Source of the DNA: Seohaeicola saemankumensis
GTDB lineage: Bacteria; Pseudomonadota; Alphaproteobacteria; Rhodobacterales; Rhodobacteraceae
Assembly: GCF_021021435.1 (NCBI RefSeq)
Contig: NZ_JAINWI010000005.1
Coordinates: 265,237-329,236, forward strand
DNA length: 64,000 nt
Direction: 5' to 3'
Part shown: positions 6,880 through 14,834 of the stretch, one piece after another
How the letters are laid out: every line of letters starts with the position of its first letter
How positions within the stretch are numbered: position 1 is the first letter of the stretch
Position numbers and translations under genes: made by a program
The notes under the pieces: generated by a model
The model's database searches: none
The model's input: only the letters and a program-made list of their open reading frames with translations
Told to the model about the DNA's origin: nothing

Positions 6880-8199
6880 TCAAAGCTGTGACGCCCAGCG
6901 TGGGTGAAAGTCATCCACAACAAAAGGATGGGCGTGGTCCCGTTGGCCCTGAAGGTGTGGATGATCAAGCGGCAGGTTGTCGTGATGATGCGCCAAGGTC
7001 TCCGGGTCATGCCGCGGCCATAGACGCAGCGCAAGCACAAGACCTACCATCGCTACCGCCGCCAGAAAAATAAGTGCCGTGACGACCCCGAACCGCGTCA
7101 TCAGCCAGCCAGACAAGGGATAAGTCGCCAACCAGCAGGTATGGCTCAGCGCGAATTGTGCGGCAAAGAGCGCCGGGCGATCCTCAGCATGGGCGGAGCG
7201 GCGCAGCAAGCGACCCGAGGGGGTCAGCACCGCCGCATAGCCCAGCCCCACCAGTAGCCATGCGCCAAGAAGAACCGGCCAGACAAGCCCCAGCGAGGCG
7301 ATCTCCACAGCCAGCCCTAGCAAAGTGACAACCATCAAAGAAGCCCCTGCGACCATGACCGGGCGGTCGGGCACCCAGTCCAGAAGCTTTGGCAGCAGGA
7401 TGGCTGCGATCATCGAACCGGCCCCGAAGGCGAACATCGTCCAGGCAAGTGCGCTAGCGGACAGCCCCAGCGTCCCACGCACCAGCACCACCGAATTGAC
7501 CAGCACCATCGCCCCTGCGGCAGCGGCGGCAAGGTTCAGAGCCAGCAGCCCGCGCAAGCGCGGTGTGGCCAGATAGATCCGCATCCCCCGCGTCGTGCGG
7601 TCATAGATACCGCGCGGCACAGCAGGCTTGGGGCCGGGCAGCAGCACCGAGACCACCAGCACCGCCGAGGCGACAAATCCGATCACCGTGCCAAGGAACA
7701 GGGCGTTATAGCTCATCACCGTCAGCAGCAGCGCGGCCAGCGTGGGGCTGGCGATATTCTCCAGATCATAGGCAAGACGCGACAGCGACAGGGCGCGGGT
7801 GTAGCGCGCCTCATCGGGCAGAACATCGGGGATCGTGGCCTGAAAGGTCGGGGTGAACCCGGCCGAGGCTGCTTGAAGCAGGAAGATCAAGACATAGACC
7901 TGCCAGACCTCGGTCACGAAAGGCAGGCAAAGCGCCACCCCCGCGCGCACCAGATCCAAGGTCACCAGAAAGGCACGCCGGTTCACCCGGTCGGCAAAGG
8001 CACCGGCGACGGGCGCGATGCCGACATAGGCCACCATTTTGATGAAAAATACAGTGCCCAGCACCATGGCGGCATCATCACCCGCCAGATCATAGGCCAG
8101 AAGGCCAAGCGCCACCGTGGCCAGCCCCGTGCCCAACAGCGCCACGACCTGCGCCAGAAACAGGTGACGATAGATGCGGTCTTTGAGGATGTCGAACAT
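6880..8199 (-). CDS. MFS exporter with His-rich tail (NreB-like, probable Ni/Co efflux)
   Basis: 439 residues, about 12 membrane segments and the MFS loop between segments 2 and 3 (GAFADRVNRR). The C-terminal ~45 residues form a cytoplasmic tail with about nine histidines (AHHHDN, LDHPH, RDHAHP, DDFHPR). Such a tail on an MFS protein is characteristic of NreB-type nickel resistance exporters. The gene lies 7 nt downstream of a CsoR/RcnR-family regulator, which fits metal-inducible efflux. The ATG at 8199 is chosen because the in-frame extension to 8289 would overlap that regulator. Metal identity is inferred; copper or cobalt cannot be excluded. Confidence 0.8.
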   Translation of the reverse strand: MFDILKDRIYRHLFLAQVVALLGTGLATVALGLLAYDLAGDDAAMVLGTVFFIKMVAYVGIAPVAGAFADRVNRRAFLVTLDLVRAGVALCLPFVTEVWQVYVLIFLLQAASAGFTPTFQATIPDVLPDEARYTRALSLSRLAYDLENIASPTLAALLLTVMSYNALFLGTVIGFVASAVLVVSVLLPGPKPAVPRGIYDRTTRGMRIYLATPRLRGLLALNLAAAAAGAMVLVNSVVLVRGTLGLSASALAWTMFAFGAGSMIAAILLPKLLDWVPDRPVMVAGASLMVVTLLGLAVEIASLGLVWPVLLGAWLLVGLGYAAVLTPSGRLLRRSAHAEDRPALFAAQFALSHTCWLATYPLSGWLMTRFGVVTALIFLAAVAMVGLVLALRLWPRHDPETLAHHHDNLPLDHPHLQGQRDHAHPFVVDDFHPRWASQL

Positions 8200-8206
8200 G
8201 GTGTGC

Positions 8207-8467
8207 CTACAGGTATCGCGCGATAGTCTTGAGGGCGGCGCGGTCCTCAGCCGAATGTTCGGTATCCAGACAATGATCCATGTGATCATGGATCAGCGCG
8301 CGCTTGGCATTGACCACGGCTTTTTCGACCGCGTGGAGTTGCTGGGCGATGTCAAGGCAGGGTTTGCCCGTCTCGATCATCTCGATCACGGCCCGCAGAT
8401 GACCCTCGGCGCGTTTCAGCCGGGCGATCAGGGCAGGGTGGGTTGCATGGAGATGGGGTTTTGTCAT
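8207..8467 (-). CDS. CsoR/RcnR-family metal-sensing repressor
   Basis: 86 residues, the usual length for this all-helical DNA-binding family. The metal-site positions are C37, H62 and C66, spaced 25 and 29 residues as in CsoR (C36-H61-C65). RcnR has His at the last position, so the Cys-His-Cys set is CsoR-like; however the Ni sensor InrS also uses Cys-His-Cys plus an N-terminal His, and here H5 and H7 are available. Apo-protein should repress, metal binding should release. A perfect inverted repeat at 8478-8496 just upstream is the likely operator, giving autoregulation and control of the divergent genes. The MFS gene follows within 7 nt. Confidence 0.9.
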   Translation of the reverse strand: MTKPHLHATHPALIARLKRAEGHLRAVIEMIETGKPCLDIAQQLHAVEKAVVNAKRALIHDHMDHCLDTEHSAEDRAALKTIARYL

Positions 8468-8477
8468 AAACAGATTT

Positions 8478-8496
8478 TATCCCCCCCGAGGGGATA
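8478..8496. promoter_or_regulatory. CsoR/RcnR-type operator
   Basis: TATCCCC (8478-8484) and GGGGATA (8490-8496) form a perfect 7-bp inverted repeat with a 5-nt spacer. A/T-flanked G-tract/C-tract dyads are the known recognition pattern of the CsoR/RcnR family. The site lies 11 nt before the regulator start and 54 nt before the divergent His-rich gene, so one dimer pair could control both directions. Confidence 0.8.
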
Positions 8497-8550
8497 GAGC
8501 AAGACGGCGCGTGACAGGTGCCGCAGCAGGGTGAGCGGGCATAGAGCGAT

Positions 8551-8904
8551 ATGCAAAAGTGGCGGATCTTTGGACGGCAACTGCTGGCGACAGCTATCTG
8601 CCTGTCACTCGTGGTCTGGTCCGTCCTGCCCACTCTAACCCATGTGCCGACCGTGCTTGAGACCTTGCACGAACACGCCGAAATGATCGCCGCGCATGGT
8701 CATTCGCACGGTCTGGCAGAAGATCTGGCCTGGGCGCTGCACGGGCACAGCCATGATGCTATGGATCATGATCACAATCAGGCCGTTCTGACCGCGGCCC
8801 ATGATAACGCGCTGATGGAGCACGGCACCGACAGGTGGCGGTTCCATCCTGCGCCGGACATTTCCTCTCGCGTTTTCCGCATCGACCGACCTCCGCGTGC
8901 CTGA
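8551..8904 (+). CDS. His-rich exported protein next to the HupE-like gene
   Basis: 117 residues. A hydrophobic signal or anchor segment (residues ~9-30) is followed by a strongly His-rich region with two HGHSH units (about 49-53 and 64-68) and DHDH. The C-terminus ends in RIDRPPRA, reminiscent of the HRRPPKH end of the His-rich protein at 6354-6758. Periplasmic buffering of a divalent metal is the simplest reading. It is the first gene rightward of the CsoR-type operator and lies 57 nt before the HupE-like gene. The ribosome-binding site is weak and no named family is recognised. Confidence 0.65.
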   Translation: MQKWRIFGRQLLATAICLSLVVWSVLPTLTHVPTVLETLHEHAEMIAAHGHSHGLAEDLAWALHGHSHDAMDHDHNQAVLTAAHDNALMEHGTDRWRFHPAPDISSRVFRIDRPPRA

Positions 8905-8961
8905 TCGCGGCTGCAATCCGCAGCATTCCCGATCAGACATCATCAAAATGGAGAACCATCC

Positions 8962-9690
8962 ATGATCTCGACTCCACGGGGGATCAGCGCGCCCGCATCA
9001 TGCCGGGCGGTTACGCTGACCCTATTCACCCTCGCGGGCCTTGCGCTGAGCGCCGCGCAAGCCTTGGCCCACAACGTCACTCCCGGTGACGCCGGCTATA
9101 TTCAGGAGATCTGGGGGGTGCACATCATCCCCTTCATTTACCTTGGCGCCAAACACATGGTGACGGGATATGACCATATCTTGTTCCTGCTGGGCGTTGT
9201 CTTCTTCCTCTACAAGATGCGCGACGTCGCTATCTATGTCAGCATCTTCGCGTTTGGCCATTCGGTCACGATGCTGCTGGGTGTGTGGTATGGCTGGGGC
9301 ATCAACGCCTATGTCATCGACGCGATCATCGGGCTGTCGGTGGTCTACAAGGCACTCGACAACCTTGGGGCCTATCAAAGATGGTTCGGGGTCCAGCCCG
9401 ATACCAAGGCCGCCACGCTGGTCTTCGGTCTGTTCCACGGCACGGGTCTGGCCACCAAGATCCTGGAATACCAGATCGCCGAGGATGGTTTGCTGGCCAA
9501 CCTTCTGGCCTTCAACGTGGGCGTCGAAATTGGACAGCTCTTGGCCCTCGCAGTCATCCTGATCGTCATGGGTTATTGGCGGCGCAGCCCGAACTTCATG
9601 CGGCAGGCGACTGTCGCCAACATCATCATGATCGTCCTTGGCGTGATCCTGACCGGCCAGCAGATCGCCGGCTATATCGCCTCCACCTGA
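8962..9690 (+). CDS. HupE/UreJ-family membrane protein
   Basis: 242 residues: an N-terminal signal (to about ALAHNV, residue 37), then about six membrane segments. The family signature is the His/Asp-containing GYDHILFLLGVVFFL (about 70-85), with FAFGHSVTMLLG and FGLFHGTGLAT. HupE and UreJ accompany hydrogenase and urease genes and are regarded as nickel (or cobalt) permeases. Here there is no hydrogenase or urease; the neighbours are a metal-sensing repressor, a His-rich exported protein and an MFS exporter, so the role may be metal homeostasis. A GGAG ribosome-binding site precedes the ATG. Confidence 0.85.
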   Translation: MISTPRGISAPASCRAVTLTLFTLAGLALSAAQALAHNVTPGDAGYIQEIWGVHIIPFIYLGAKHMVTGYDHILFLLGVVFFLYKMRDVAIYVSIFAFGHSVTMLLGVWYGWGINAYVIDAIIGLSVVYKALDNLGAYQRWFGVQPDTKAATLVFGLFHGTGLATKILEYQIAEDGLLANLLAFNVGVEIGQLLALAVILIVMGYWRRSPNFMRQATVANIIMIVLGVILTGQQIAGYIAST

Positions 9691-9706
9691 CAGAACGGAG
9701 AATACC

Positions 9707-10318
9707 ATGAACAACGCACCCAAACCCCGCCTTGAAGACCTGCCCAGCAAGGCGCAGCTTTTCCGCTCCTCCATCTTGGCGGCCATCGGCGCGGTGGTGA
9801 TCCTTGTCACCGTCTATCTGCCCGCCGAACATGCCATTGATCCCACCGGCATCGGCGGCGTGACCGGCCTGACCGAGATGGGCGAGATCAAGCGGGAACT
9901 GGCCGAGGAAGCCGCGCGCGATGCGGAAACCCACGGCGATCAATCCTCCAGTGTGATCGACGCCATCTTCAGCACCTTCATCGGTTCGGCGCAAGCACAG
10001 GAGGCGTGGCGCGACGAGGTGAGCTTCACCCTCGCTCCCGACGCCACGGCGGAGATCAAGCTGGTGATGGAGGCAGGCATGACCGCCACCTACGCCTGGA
10101 CCGCGACAGGCGGGCGGATCAACTTCGACCTGCACGCCCATGGTGACGGGCAGTCCATCGACTATGCTCGCGGCCGTGGCGAGACCGCCGGCGAGGGCAG
10201 CATCGAAGCCCCCTTCACCGGCGAGCACGGCTGGTTCTGGCGCAACCGCGACAGCAGCGAGATCACCGTGACCCTGCAACTGCGCGGTGACTATAGCGAG
10301 GTGAAACAGACCTACTGA
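9707..10318 (+). CDS. Membrane-anchored periplasmic protein of the HupE module
   Basis: 203 residues with one membrane segment near the N-terminus (about 23-40, ILAAIGAVVILVTVYLP) and a long presumably periplasmic part with an acidic helical region (KRELAEEAARDAE) and a C-terminal beta-rich domain (FTLAPDATAEIKLVMEAG onwards, ending in LQLRGDYSEVKQTY). Proteins of this design are usually called transmembrane anchor proteins and occur directly after HupE-like genes; their function is unknown. It follows HupE by 16 nt with a clear GGAG site. The terminal beta domain with conserved Trp and Tyr might bind a ligand; that is speculation. Confidence 0.7.
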   Translation: MNNAPKPRLEDLPSKAQLFRSSILAAIGAVVILVTVYLPAEHAIDPTGIGGVTGLTEMGEIKRELAEEAARDAETHGDQSSSVIDAIFSTFIGSAQAQEAWRDEVSFTLAPDATAEIKLVMEAGMTATYAWTATGGRINFDLHAHGDGQSIDYARGRGETAGEGSIEAPFTGEHGWFWRNRDSSEITVTLQLRGDYSEVKQTY

Positions 10319-10325
10319 GGTCAAA

Positions 10326-10359
10326 GCAGCCATTCGCGCATGATGCAGCGAATGGCTGC
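10326..10359 (+). terminator. Strong hairpin after the HupE module
   Basis: GCAGCCATTCGC (10326-10337) pairs perfectly with GCGAATGGCTGC (10348-10359) around a 10-nt loop, 8 nt after the stop of the anchor-protein gene. There is no T-run, so it is either an unusual terminator, an mRNA-stabilising hairpin or part of an interspersed repeat. Confidence 0.5.
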
Positions 10360-10577
10360 AATTCGCCCGGTTTGACGGAGGTGGCAGAATAGTCTTGATC
10401 CACCCTCTGCTGATTGTCGGCCTTGTTGCAAGGCTAATTCCGCGCGGTGACGCAGGACTGGCACAGTGAAAATTTCTGTCGCAGTGAACAGCGGTTTTGA
10501 TTGTGTTGGTTTGTCCGGACGCTGCGTCGCTGAACCAACGTGAAGATCAAAGCAGACCCATTGCTTTGATGACGGGT
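10360..10577. other. Gap with no convincing gene; possible decayed repeat
   Basis: No frame here has family character. TCAAAGCAG occurs at 10321-10329 and again near 10549, where TCAAAGCA and TGCTTTGA form a perfect 8-bp inverted repeat close to the end of the Lrp gene. The matching ends hint at a decayed repeat element, but no transposase sequence is visible. Confidence 0.35.
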
Positions 10578-11042
10578 TCAATCTTGGGCAACCGGCACGG
10601 CAAAACCCGTTTTGACGCTATCCATAACGGCGCTTGTCCGAAACCTCAGGACATTGTCTTCCGTAAAGAAATGGCGGCGTGTAAATTCTTCGAAGCCGGC
10701 CATATCGCGGGCAGACACGATCAAAATGAAATCGGCATTGCCGGTGACATAGTAGCATTGCATGACCTCGGGCGCGGTCTGCATAGCGGCTTTGAAGCGG
10801 TCCAGATCGGCCTTGCGTTCGTTTTGCAAGGTCACCTCGACAATGAGGATCAGACCAAGCCCGACGCTTGCGGGATCAAGCACGGCGATTTCGGCCTTGA
10901 TGACCCCAGAAGATCGCAGGCGCGCCATGCGTTTGCGGCATGCATCCGGTGACAGTCCGGCCTGTTGTGACATTGCCTCGGCGGTTGTGCGGGCGTTGCG
11001 CTGAAGGATGTTCAGAATAAGGGCGTCGAATTTGTCCATCAT
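10578..11042 (-). CDS. Lrp/AsnC-family transcriptional regulator
   Basis: 154 residues: an N-terminal winged helix-turn-helix (DALILNILQRNARTTAEAMS, then SPDACRKRMARLRSSGVI) and a C-terminal RAM/AsnC ligand-binding domain (YYVTGNADFILIVSARDM). Such regulators sense amino acids or related small ligands. It is divergent from the lyase-peptidase-racemase operon beginning at 11211, with a 168-nt shared promoter region, and probably controls it. In roseobacter ectoine utilisation clusters an AsnC-type regulator accompanies the eut genes, which matches this arrangement. Confidence 0.92.
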   Translation of the reverse strand: MMDKFDALILNILQRNARTTAEAMSQQAGLSPDACRKRMARLRSSGVIKAEIAVLDPASVGLGLILIVEVTLQNERKADLDRFKAAMQTAPEVMQCYYVTGNADFILIVSARDMAGFEEFTRRHFFTEDNVLRFRTSAVMDSVKTGFAVPVAQD

Positions 11043-11210
11043 GGCAAGTTCGCGGAAAATCGGCGTGAAGGGAAGTCCGTTGCGAAAATGTGTCCGAAAA
11101 TCGGCCTAAAATCGAGTGAACTCGCTGAAATAAGGCGCAAAGTGTTTCAATTTTTCCGGTCCGGATGTCTTCTGATGCGATAGGCTACGGCAGAACAGAA
11201 CGGGTTTGGA

Positions 11211-12254
11211 ATGCTGCATCGTTTGCAAAATCCTTGGCGCGGATATGGGCTTCCTGCGGTGGGACTCGCCCCGCTGACGGATGCAGGCGGTGTGGCAGAG
11301 CTATTGGCGAAATGCCTTGCCCATGCGCCAACACCGCTGCACGATATGCCAGCGCTCGCGGCCGAGTTGGGGGTTGCGCGCATCAGTCTGAAAGACGAGC
11401 GCCATCGTATGGGGCTGGGTAGTTTCAAGGCGCTTGGCGCAGCCTTTGCCATCGCGCGCGAGGCGTCTATGACCGGAGCCGGGGATATACAGCAGGCGCT
11501 GCAGGAGCGCGTCTATGTGACCGCCAGCGCGGGCAATCACGGAATGTCAGTGGCGGCAGGGGCGCGGTTGTTCGGGGCGCGGGCAGTGATCTTTCTTTCC
11601 ATTGCCGTGCCAGAGGCATTTGCCGAACGTCTGCGCGCCAAGGGAGCCGAAGTCGTGCGCGCAGGTGCGGATTACGAAGCCAGTATGCAGGCCGCAGCCG
11701 AGGCGGCGCAACTGCGGGGCTGGACACTTCTATCAGACAGTTCATGGCCCGGTTACACAGAATTGCCGCTGCGCGTCATGGAAGGATATCTGCAACTGGC
11801 CGCCGAGGCGATTGCACAGATCGACACGGTGCCCAGCCATATTCTGTTGCAAGCGGGTGTCGGAGGGCTGGCGGCTGCCGTAGCGGCTCACGCCCGCCTT
11901 GTCTGGGGTGATGGTCCGCAGGTCATCATCGTTGAACCTCAAGCGGCTCCGGCGTTGATGGAGGGCATTCGCGCGGGGCAGGTGGTCGATACATCCGGGC
12001 CTGTGTCCTGTATGGGCAGGCTTGACTGCAAGACTGCGTCGATGATTGCGCTGAATGGTTTGGCGCGGGAAGCGGATGTCTTTGTGACCATTAGTGAAAC
12101 CGACGCCATTGGTGGTGCCGAGTTACTGTCCGCACACGGTTTGCCGACAACACCTTCGGGCGCGGCAGGGGTTGCAGCATTGCGAGCGGGGCTGGATGTG
12201 CCAGCGGATGCCCATGTTCTGGCCATTCTCAGCGAAGGACCGGAGGATGGATGA
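11211..12254 (+). CDS. PLP-dependent lyase, diaminopropionate ammonia-lyase/EutB-like
   Basis: 347 residues, fold type II PLP enzyme. The Schiff-base lysine is K73 in GLGSFKALGAAFA, the Asn loop is SAGNHGMSVAAGA, and LLQAGVGGLAAAVAAH matches the glycine-rich stretch of diaminopropionate ammonia-lyase. The family eliminates ammonia from diamino or hydroxy amino acids to give pyruvate or a keto acid. The hydroxyectoine dehydratase EutB is a related possibility, supported by the M24 and EutA-like genes that follow. True substrate unknown. The next gene starts 8 nt before this stop. Confidence 0.82.
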   Translation: MLHRLQNPWRGYGLPAVGLAPLTDAGGVAELLAKCLAHAPTPLHDMPALAAELGVARISLKDERHRMGLGSFKALGAAFAIAREASMTGAGDIQQALQERVYVTASAGNHGMSVAAGARLFGARAVIFLSIAVPEAFAERLRAKGAEVVRAGADYEASMQAAAEAAQLRGWTLLSDSSWPGYTELPLRVMEGYLQLAAEAIAQIDTVPSHILLQAGVGGLAAAVAAHARLVWGDGPQVIIVEPQAAPALMEGIRAGQVVDTSGPVSCMGRLDCKTASMIALNGLAREADVFVTISETDAIGGAELLSAHGLPTTPSGAAGVAALRAGLDVPADAHVLAILSEGPEDG

Positions 12255-13413
12255 ACCTTCCCTGATCTTTCCCGCACAAGAATACCGCGCGCGCATCGCG
12301 CGTCTGCAGGCAGCCATGGCGAAACAGGGTCTCGATGCGCTATTGCTGACGTCGCCTGCCGACGTCTTTTACACAACTGGCTTTCTGACGAGGTTCTGGG
12401 AAAGCCCGGCGCGGCCATGGTTCGTTGTTGTCCCGATAGCGGGTGATCCGGTGGCGGTGATCCCCTCGATCGGGGCCGATCTGATGGGGCGCACATGGTT
12501 GCGCGATATCCGGACGTGGGATGCGCCCGACCCGCATGACGACGGCGTCAGCTTGCTGGCCGATGCCTTGGCGCAACTCGTAGCGCCCCATGGCCAGATT
12601 GGTGTGCCCATGGGGTTGGAAACCCATCTGCGGATGCCGTCGCTGGATTTTGAGGCCGTGCGCACGCGGCTTGCACCGCGCCGTTTTGTCGATGCGACAG
12701 CATGCGTGCAGCGCGTGCGCGAAGTGAAATCTGAAGCCGAGATCGGCAAGATCCGCGCATCTTGCACAATTGCCGCCCGCGCCTTCGACCGCGTGCCCGA
12801 ATTTGCGCGCGTGGGACTGCCGCTGGCAGATGTGTTCCGCGACTTCCAGATTGCGCTCCTGTCAGAGGGGGCGGACTGGGTCAGCTACGTTGCGGGCGGC
12901 GCAGGGCGGGACGGCTATGGCGATGTGATCTCGCCCGCAGGCATCGCCCCGTTGCAGCGGGGACATATCCTGATGTTGGACACAGGCGCGGTAAAAGACG
13001 GATATTTCTGCGACTTCGACCGCAATTTCGCCATTGGGCCCGCGTCTGATATAGCGCGTCGCGCCTATGCAGCGCTTTGGCATGCGACCGAGGATACGCT
13101 GGCCGTCTTACGCCCGGGCATGCTGGCCCGCGATGTGCATCACCTGCTATCTGTTGGGTTGCGACGGCGCAACACGACGCCGGGGGACGGACGGCTGGGG
13201 CATGGTTTGGGCATCACGCTGACCGAATGGCCGTCCTTTACCCCGCTGGATGAAACCCCCTTGCGCGAAGGCATGGTCCTGACGTTGGAACCCGGCTGCG
13301 TCACGACTGATGGGCGGATCATGGTGCATGAAGAGAACATCGTCCTGCGCGCGGATGGGGCTGAACTGCTGTCACCTCGGGCGCCCCAAGAGCTACCGGA
13401 GGTTTCCGCATGA
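12247..13413 (+). CDS. M24-family metallopeptidase (EutD/Xaa-Pro dipeptidase-like)
   Basis: 388 residues: a creatinase/prolidase N-terminal domain (FPAQEYRARIARLQAAMA) and a pita-bread catalytic domain. All five M24 metal ligands appear present: D245 (LMLDTG), D256 (CDFDR), H319 (LGHGLG), E348 (LTLEPG) and E362 (MVHEEN). It is therefore a likely metal-dependent hydrolase of an amide or imide bond. In ectoine utilisation clusters the M24 member (EutD/DoeA) opens the ectoine ring, so an analogous ring-opening or N-deacylation step upstream of the lyase is plausible. Start at 12247 follows a GGAG site, overlapping the lyase gene; the stop overlaps the next ATG (ATGA). Confidence 0.85.
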   Translation: MDEPSLIFPAQEYRARIARLQAAMAKQGLDALLLTSPADVFYTTGFLTRFWESPARPWFVVVPIAGDPVAVIPSIGADLMGRTWLRDIRTWDAPDPHDDGVSLLADALAQLVAPHGQIGVPMGLETHLRMPSLDFEAVRTRLAPRRFVDATACVQRVREVKSEAEIGKIRASCTIAARAFDRVPEFARVGLPLADVFRDFQIALLSEGADWVSYVAGGAGRDGYGDVISPAGIAPLQRGHILMLDTGAVKDGYFCDFDRNFAIGPASDIARRAYAALWHATEDTLAVLRPGMLARDVHHLLSVGLRRRNTTPGDGRLGHGLGITLTEWPSFTPLDETPLREGMVLTLEPGCVTTDGRIMVHEENIVLRADGAELLSPRAPQELPEVSA

Positions 13414-14123
13414 CTGCCTTTCGATATACCTTGCAGGACGACGATTTGCCCCGTCTTGGCCTGGTCGTCTTGCAGGTCGATGAAACTATCGAGCAAGATT
13501 TTCGCCATCTGCTTCCCCCGCATATCGCGCGTTTGCATGTGACACGCGTCCCTTCAGGCGCAGAACTGACGCCCGACAGCATTGCAGACATGGAACGCGC
13601 TTTGCCCGATGCGGCCCGCTTGCTGCCGGATACAAAGCCGCTGGATGTGGTGGGCTATGCCTGCACATCGGGCACGACGTTGATCGGCGCTGATCGGGTG
13701 CGTGAACTGGTGACAAGCGTCGTCAGAACGCGGACAGTCACCGACCCGCTGACCGCTGCTCTGGCCGCGTGCCAAAGCAGAGGGTTGGCACGGCTGGGGA
13801 TCGTTTCGCCCTATATCGCGTCTGTGGCAGAGCCGATCCGCAAGGCATTCGAGTCTGGCGGCGTCGCGGTCCCTGACATGTTGTCATTTGGTGAACAGGT
13901 CGAGGTCAGAGTCGCCCGCATTGCGCCCCAGTCTATCGCCGAAGCCGCCCGCGCATTGGCACGGCGCAGCAAGCTGGACGGGATCTTCCTGTCCTGCACC
14001 AATCTGCGCACATTGGACATTCTCGCCCCACTGACCCAGGAACTTGGCCTGCCGGTGCTTAGTTCGAACCAGTGCCTGGCTGCGCATATGGCAGCACTGA
14101 CAAAGGTTACTGTGGATTTGTGA
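13410..14123 (+). CDS. Asp/Glu racemase superfamily protein, EutA/maleate isomerase-like
   Basis: 237 residues. The two catalytic Cys of the superfamily are in YACTSGTTLIG (C85) and FLSCTNLRT (C196), and the order of conserved blocks matches maleate cis-trans isomerase and ectoine utilisation protein EutA. The family racemises or isomerises acids through a Cys pair. It is the last gene of a translationally coupled trio (lyase, M24 hydrolase, racemase-like), so it probably processes an isomer of the same substrate. The cluster lacks eutC, eutE and a uehABC transporter here, so the ectoine assignment is uncertain. Confidence 0.82.
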   Translation: MTAFRYTLQDDDLPRLGLVVLQVDETIEQDFRHLLPPHIARLHVTRVPSGAELTPDSIADMERALPDAARLLPDTKPLDVVGYACTSGTTLIGADRVRELVTSVVRTRTVTDPLTAALAACQSRGLARLGIVSPYIASVAEPIRKAFESGGVAVPDMLSFGEQVEVRVARIAPQSIAEAARALARRSKLDGIFLSCTNLRTLDILAPLTQELGLPVLSSNQCLAAHMAALTKVTVDL

Positions 14124-14264
14124 CTGGGAAAGCCCTGGTAAGGAAGCTCAGGTTTTCAAATCCGTCGTAACCAGCCCTTTGTGGAAATCCGGCTGCTTGC
14201 ACTACGGCGGCTGATGTTTATGCGTTGGAAGTAGACGTTCCAAAGCGGCCTCTTGTATTCTGAT

Positions 14265-14816
14265 CTATTCCCATTCCATCCGCTGGAACACGGTCTGCGC
14301 GTTTCGACCGGCAAGCGACCCGAACTGATCCAGATATGTGAATGCTGACTGGTCCACGTTGACGGACCTGACGATATCTCCGCCTTTTTCTATATGCCCG
14401 TGCATTTTGTGTCGCAGATTTTGCAGGTAGTCCCACGTGTCGCTCTGTGCTCTTGCCAATGTGGTCAGGGGGCCGCAGCCGGGGACAAGTTACGCCGGTT
14501 CCAGCGCCTCGATAGCAGCAAATCTGTGCAACCAAGTGGCGCTGTCAGAGACTTCCATTACACTGAACATGCGGCTAAATTAGATAATATTGCCCGTGAA
14601 AACGGTCCGATCAGCAGGCAAGCACACGAAACTATCCTCGGGGGTATGGGCCGCGCCCGCATGGTGGATCTCAATCTGCCGCCCACCCAGTTCAAGGACG
14701 TGGTCTGCCTCGAAAGTGATTGTGGCATAGGCCGGTTGGGTGTCCCCCGAGACCTGTCCCCACCAGTTGAGACGGCATCGTAAGCTGCAAGGAGGACCGG
14801 GCCTCCTGGTCGGCAA
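14265..14816 (-). pseudogene. Metallo-beta-lactamase-fold hydrolase, decayed
   Basis: One continuous frame reads as the C-terminal two-thirds of an MBL-fold protein: LELGGRQIEIHHAGAAHTPEDS, then DRTVFTGNII, a TAA stop where the chain should continue (near 14582), then ATWLHRFAAIEALEPA, a second in-frame TAA, then LVPGCGPLTTLARAQSDTWDYL and a normal family C-terminus ending RNAQTVFQRMEWE. The usual VPGHGP histidine is Cys here. The HxHxDH metal motif is not found upstream, so the N-terminus is lost. Two nonsense codons, a substituted ligand and a missing front make this a pseudogene. Relatives act on sulfur or quinoprotein substrates. Confidence 0.8.
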
Positions 14817-14834
14817 CGGCGGTGGTGGCAGCGA

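Noticed and set aside
10321..10581. 86-codon minus-strand frame in the gap after the HupE module
   Set aside because: Contains the hairpin arms, no ribosome-binding site or motif.
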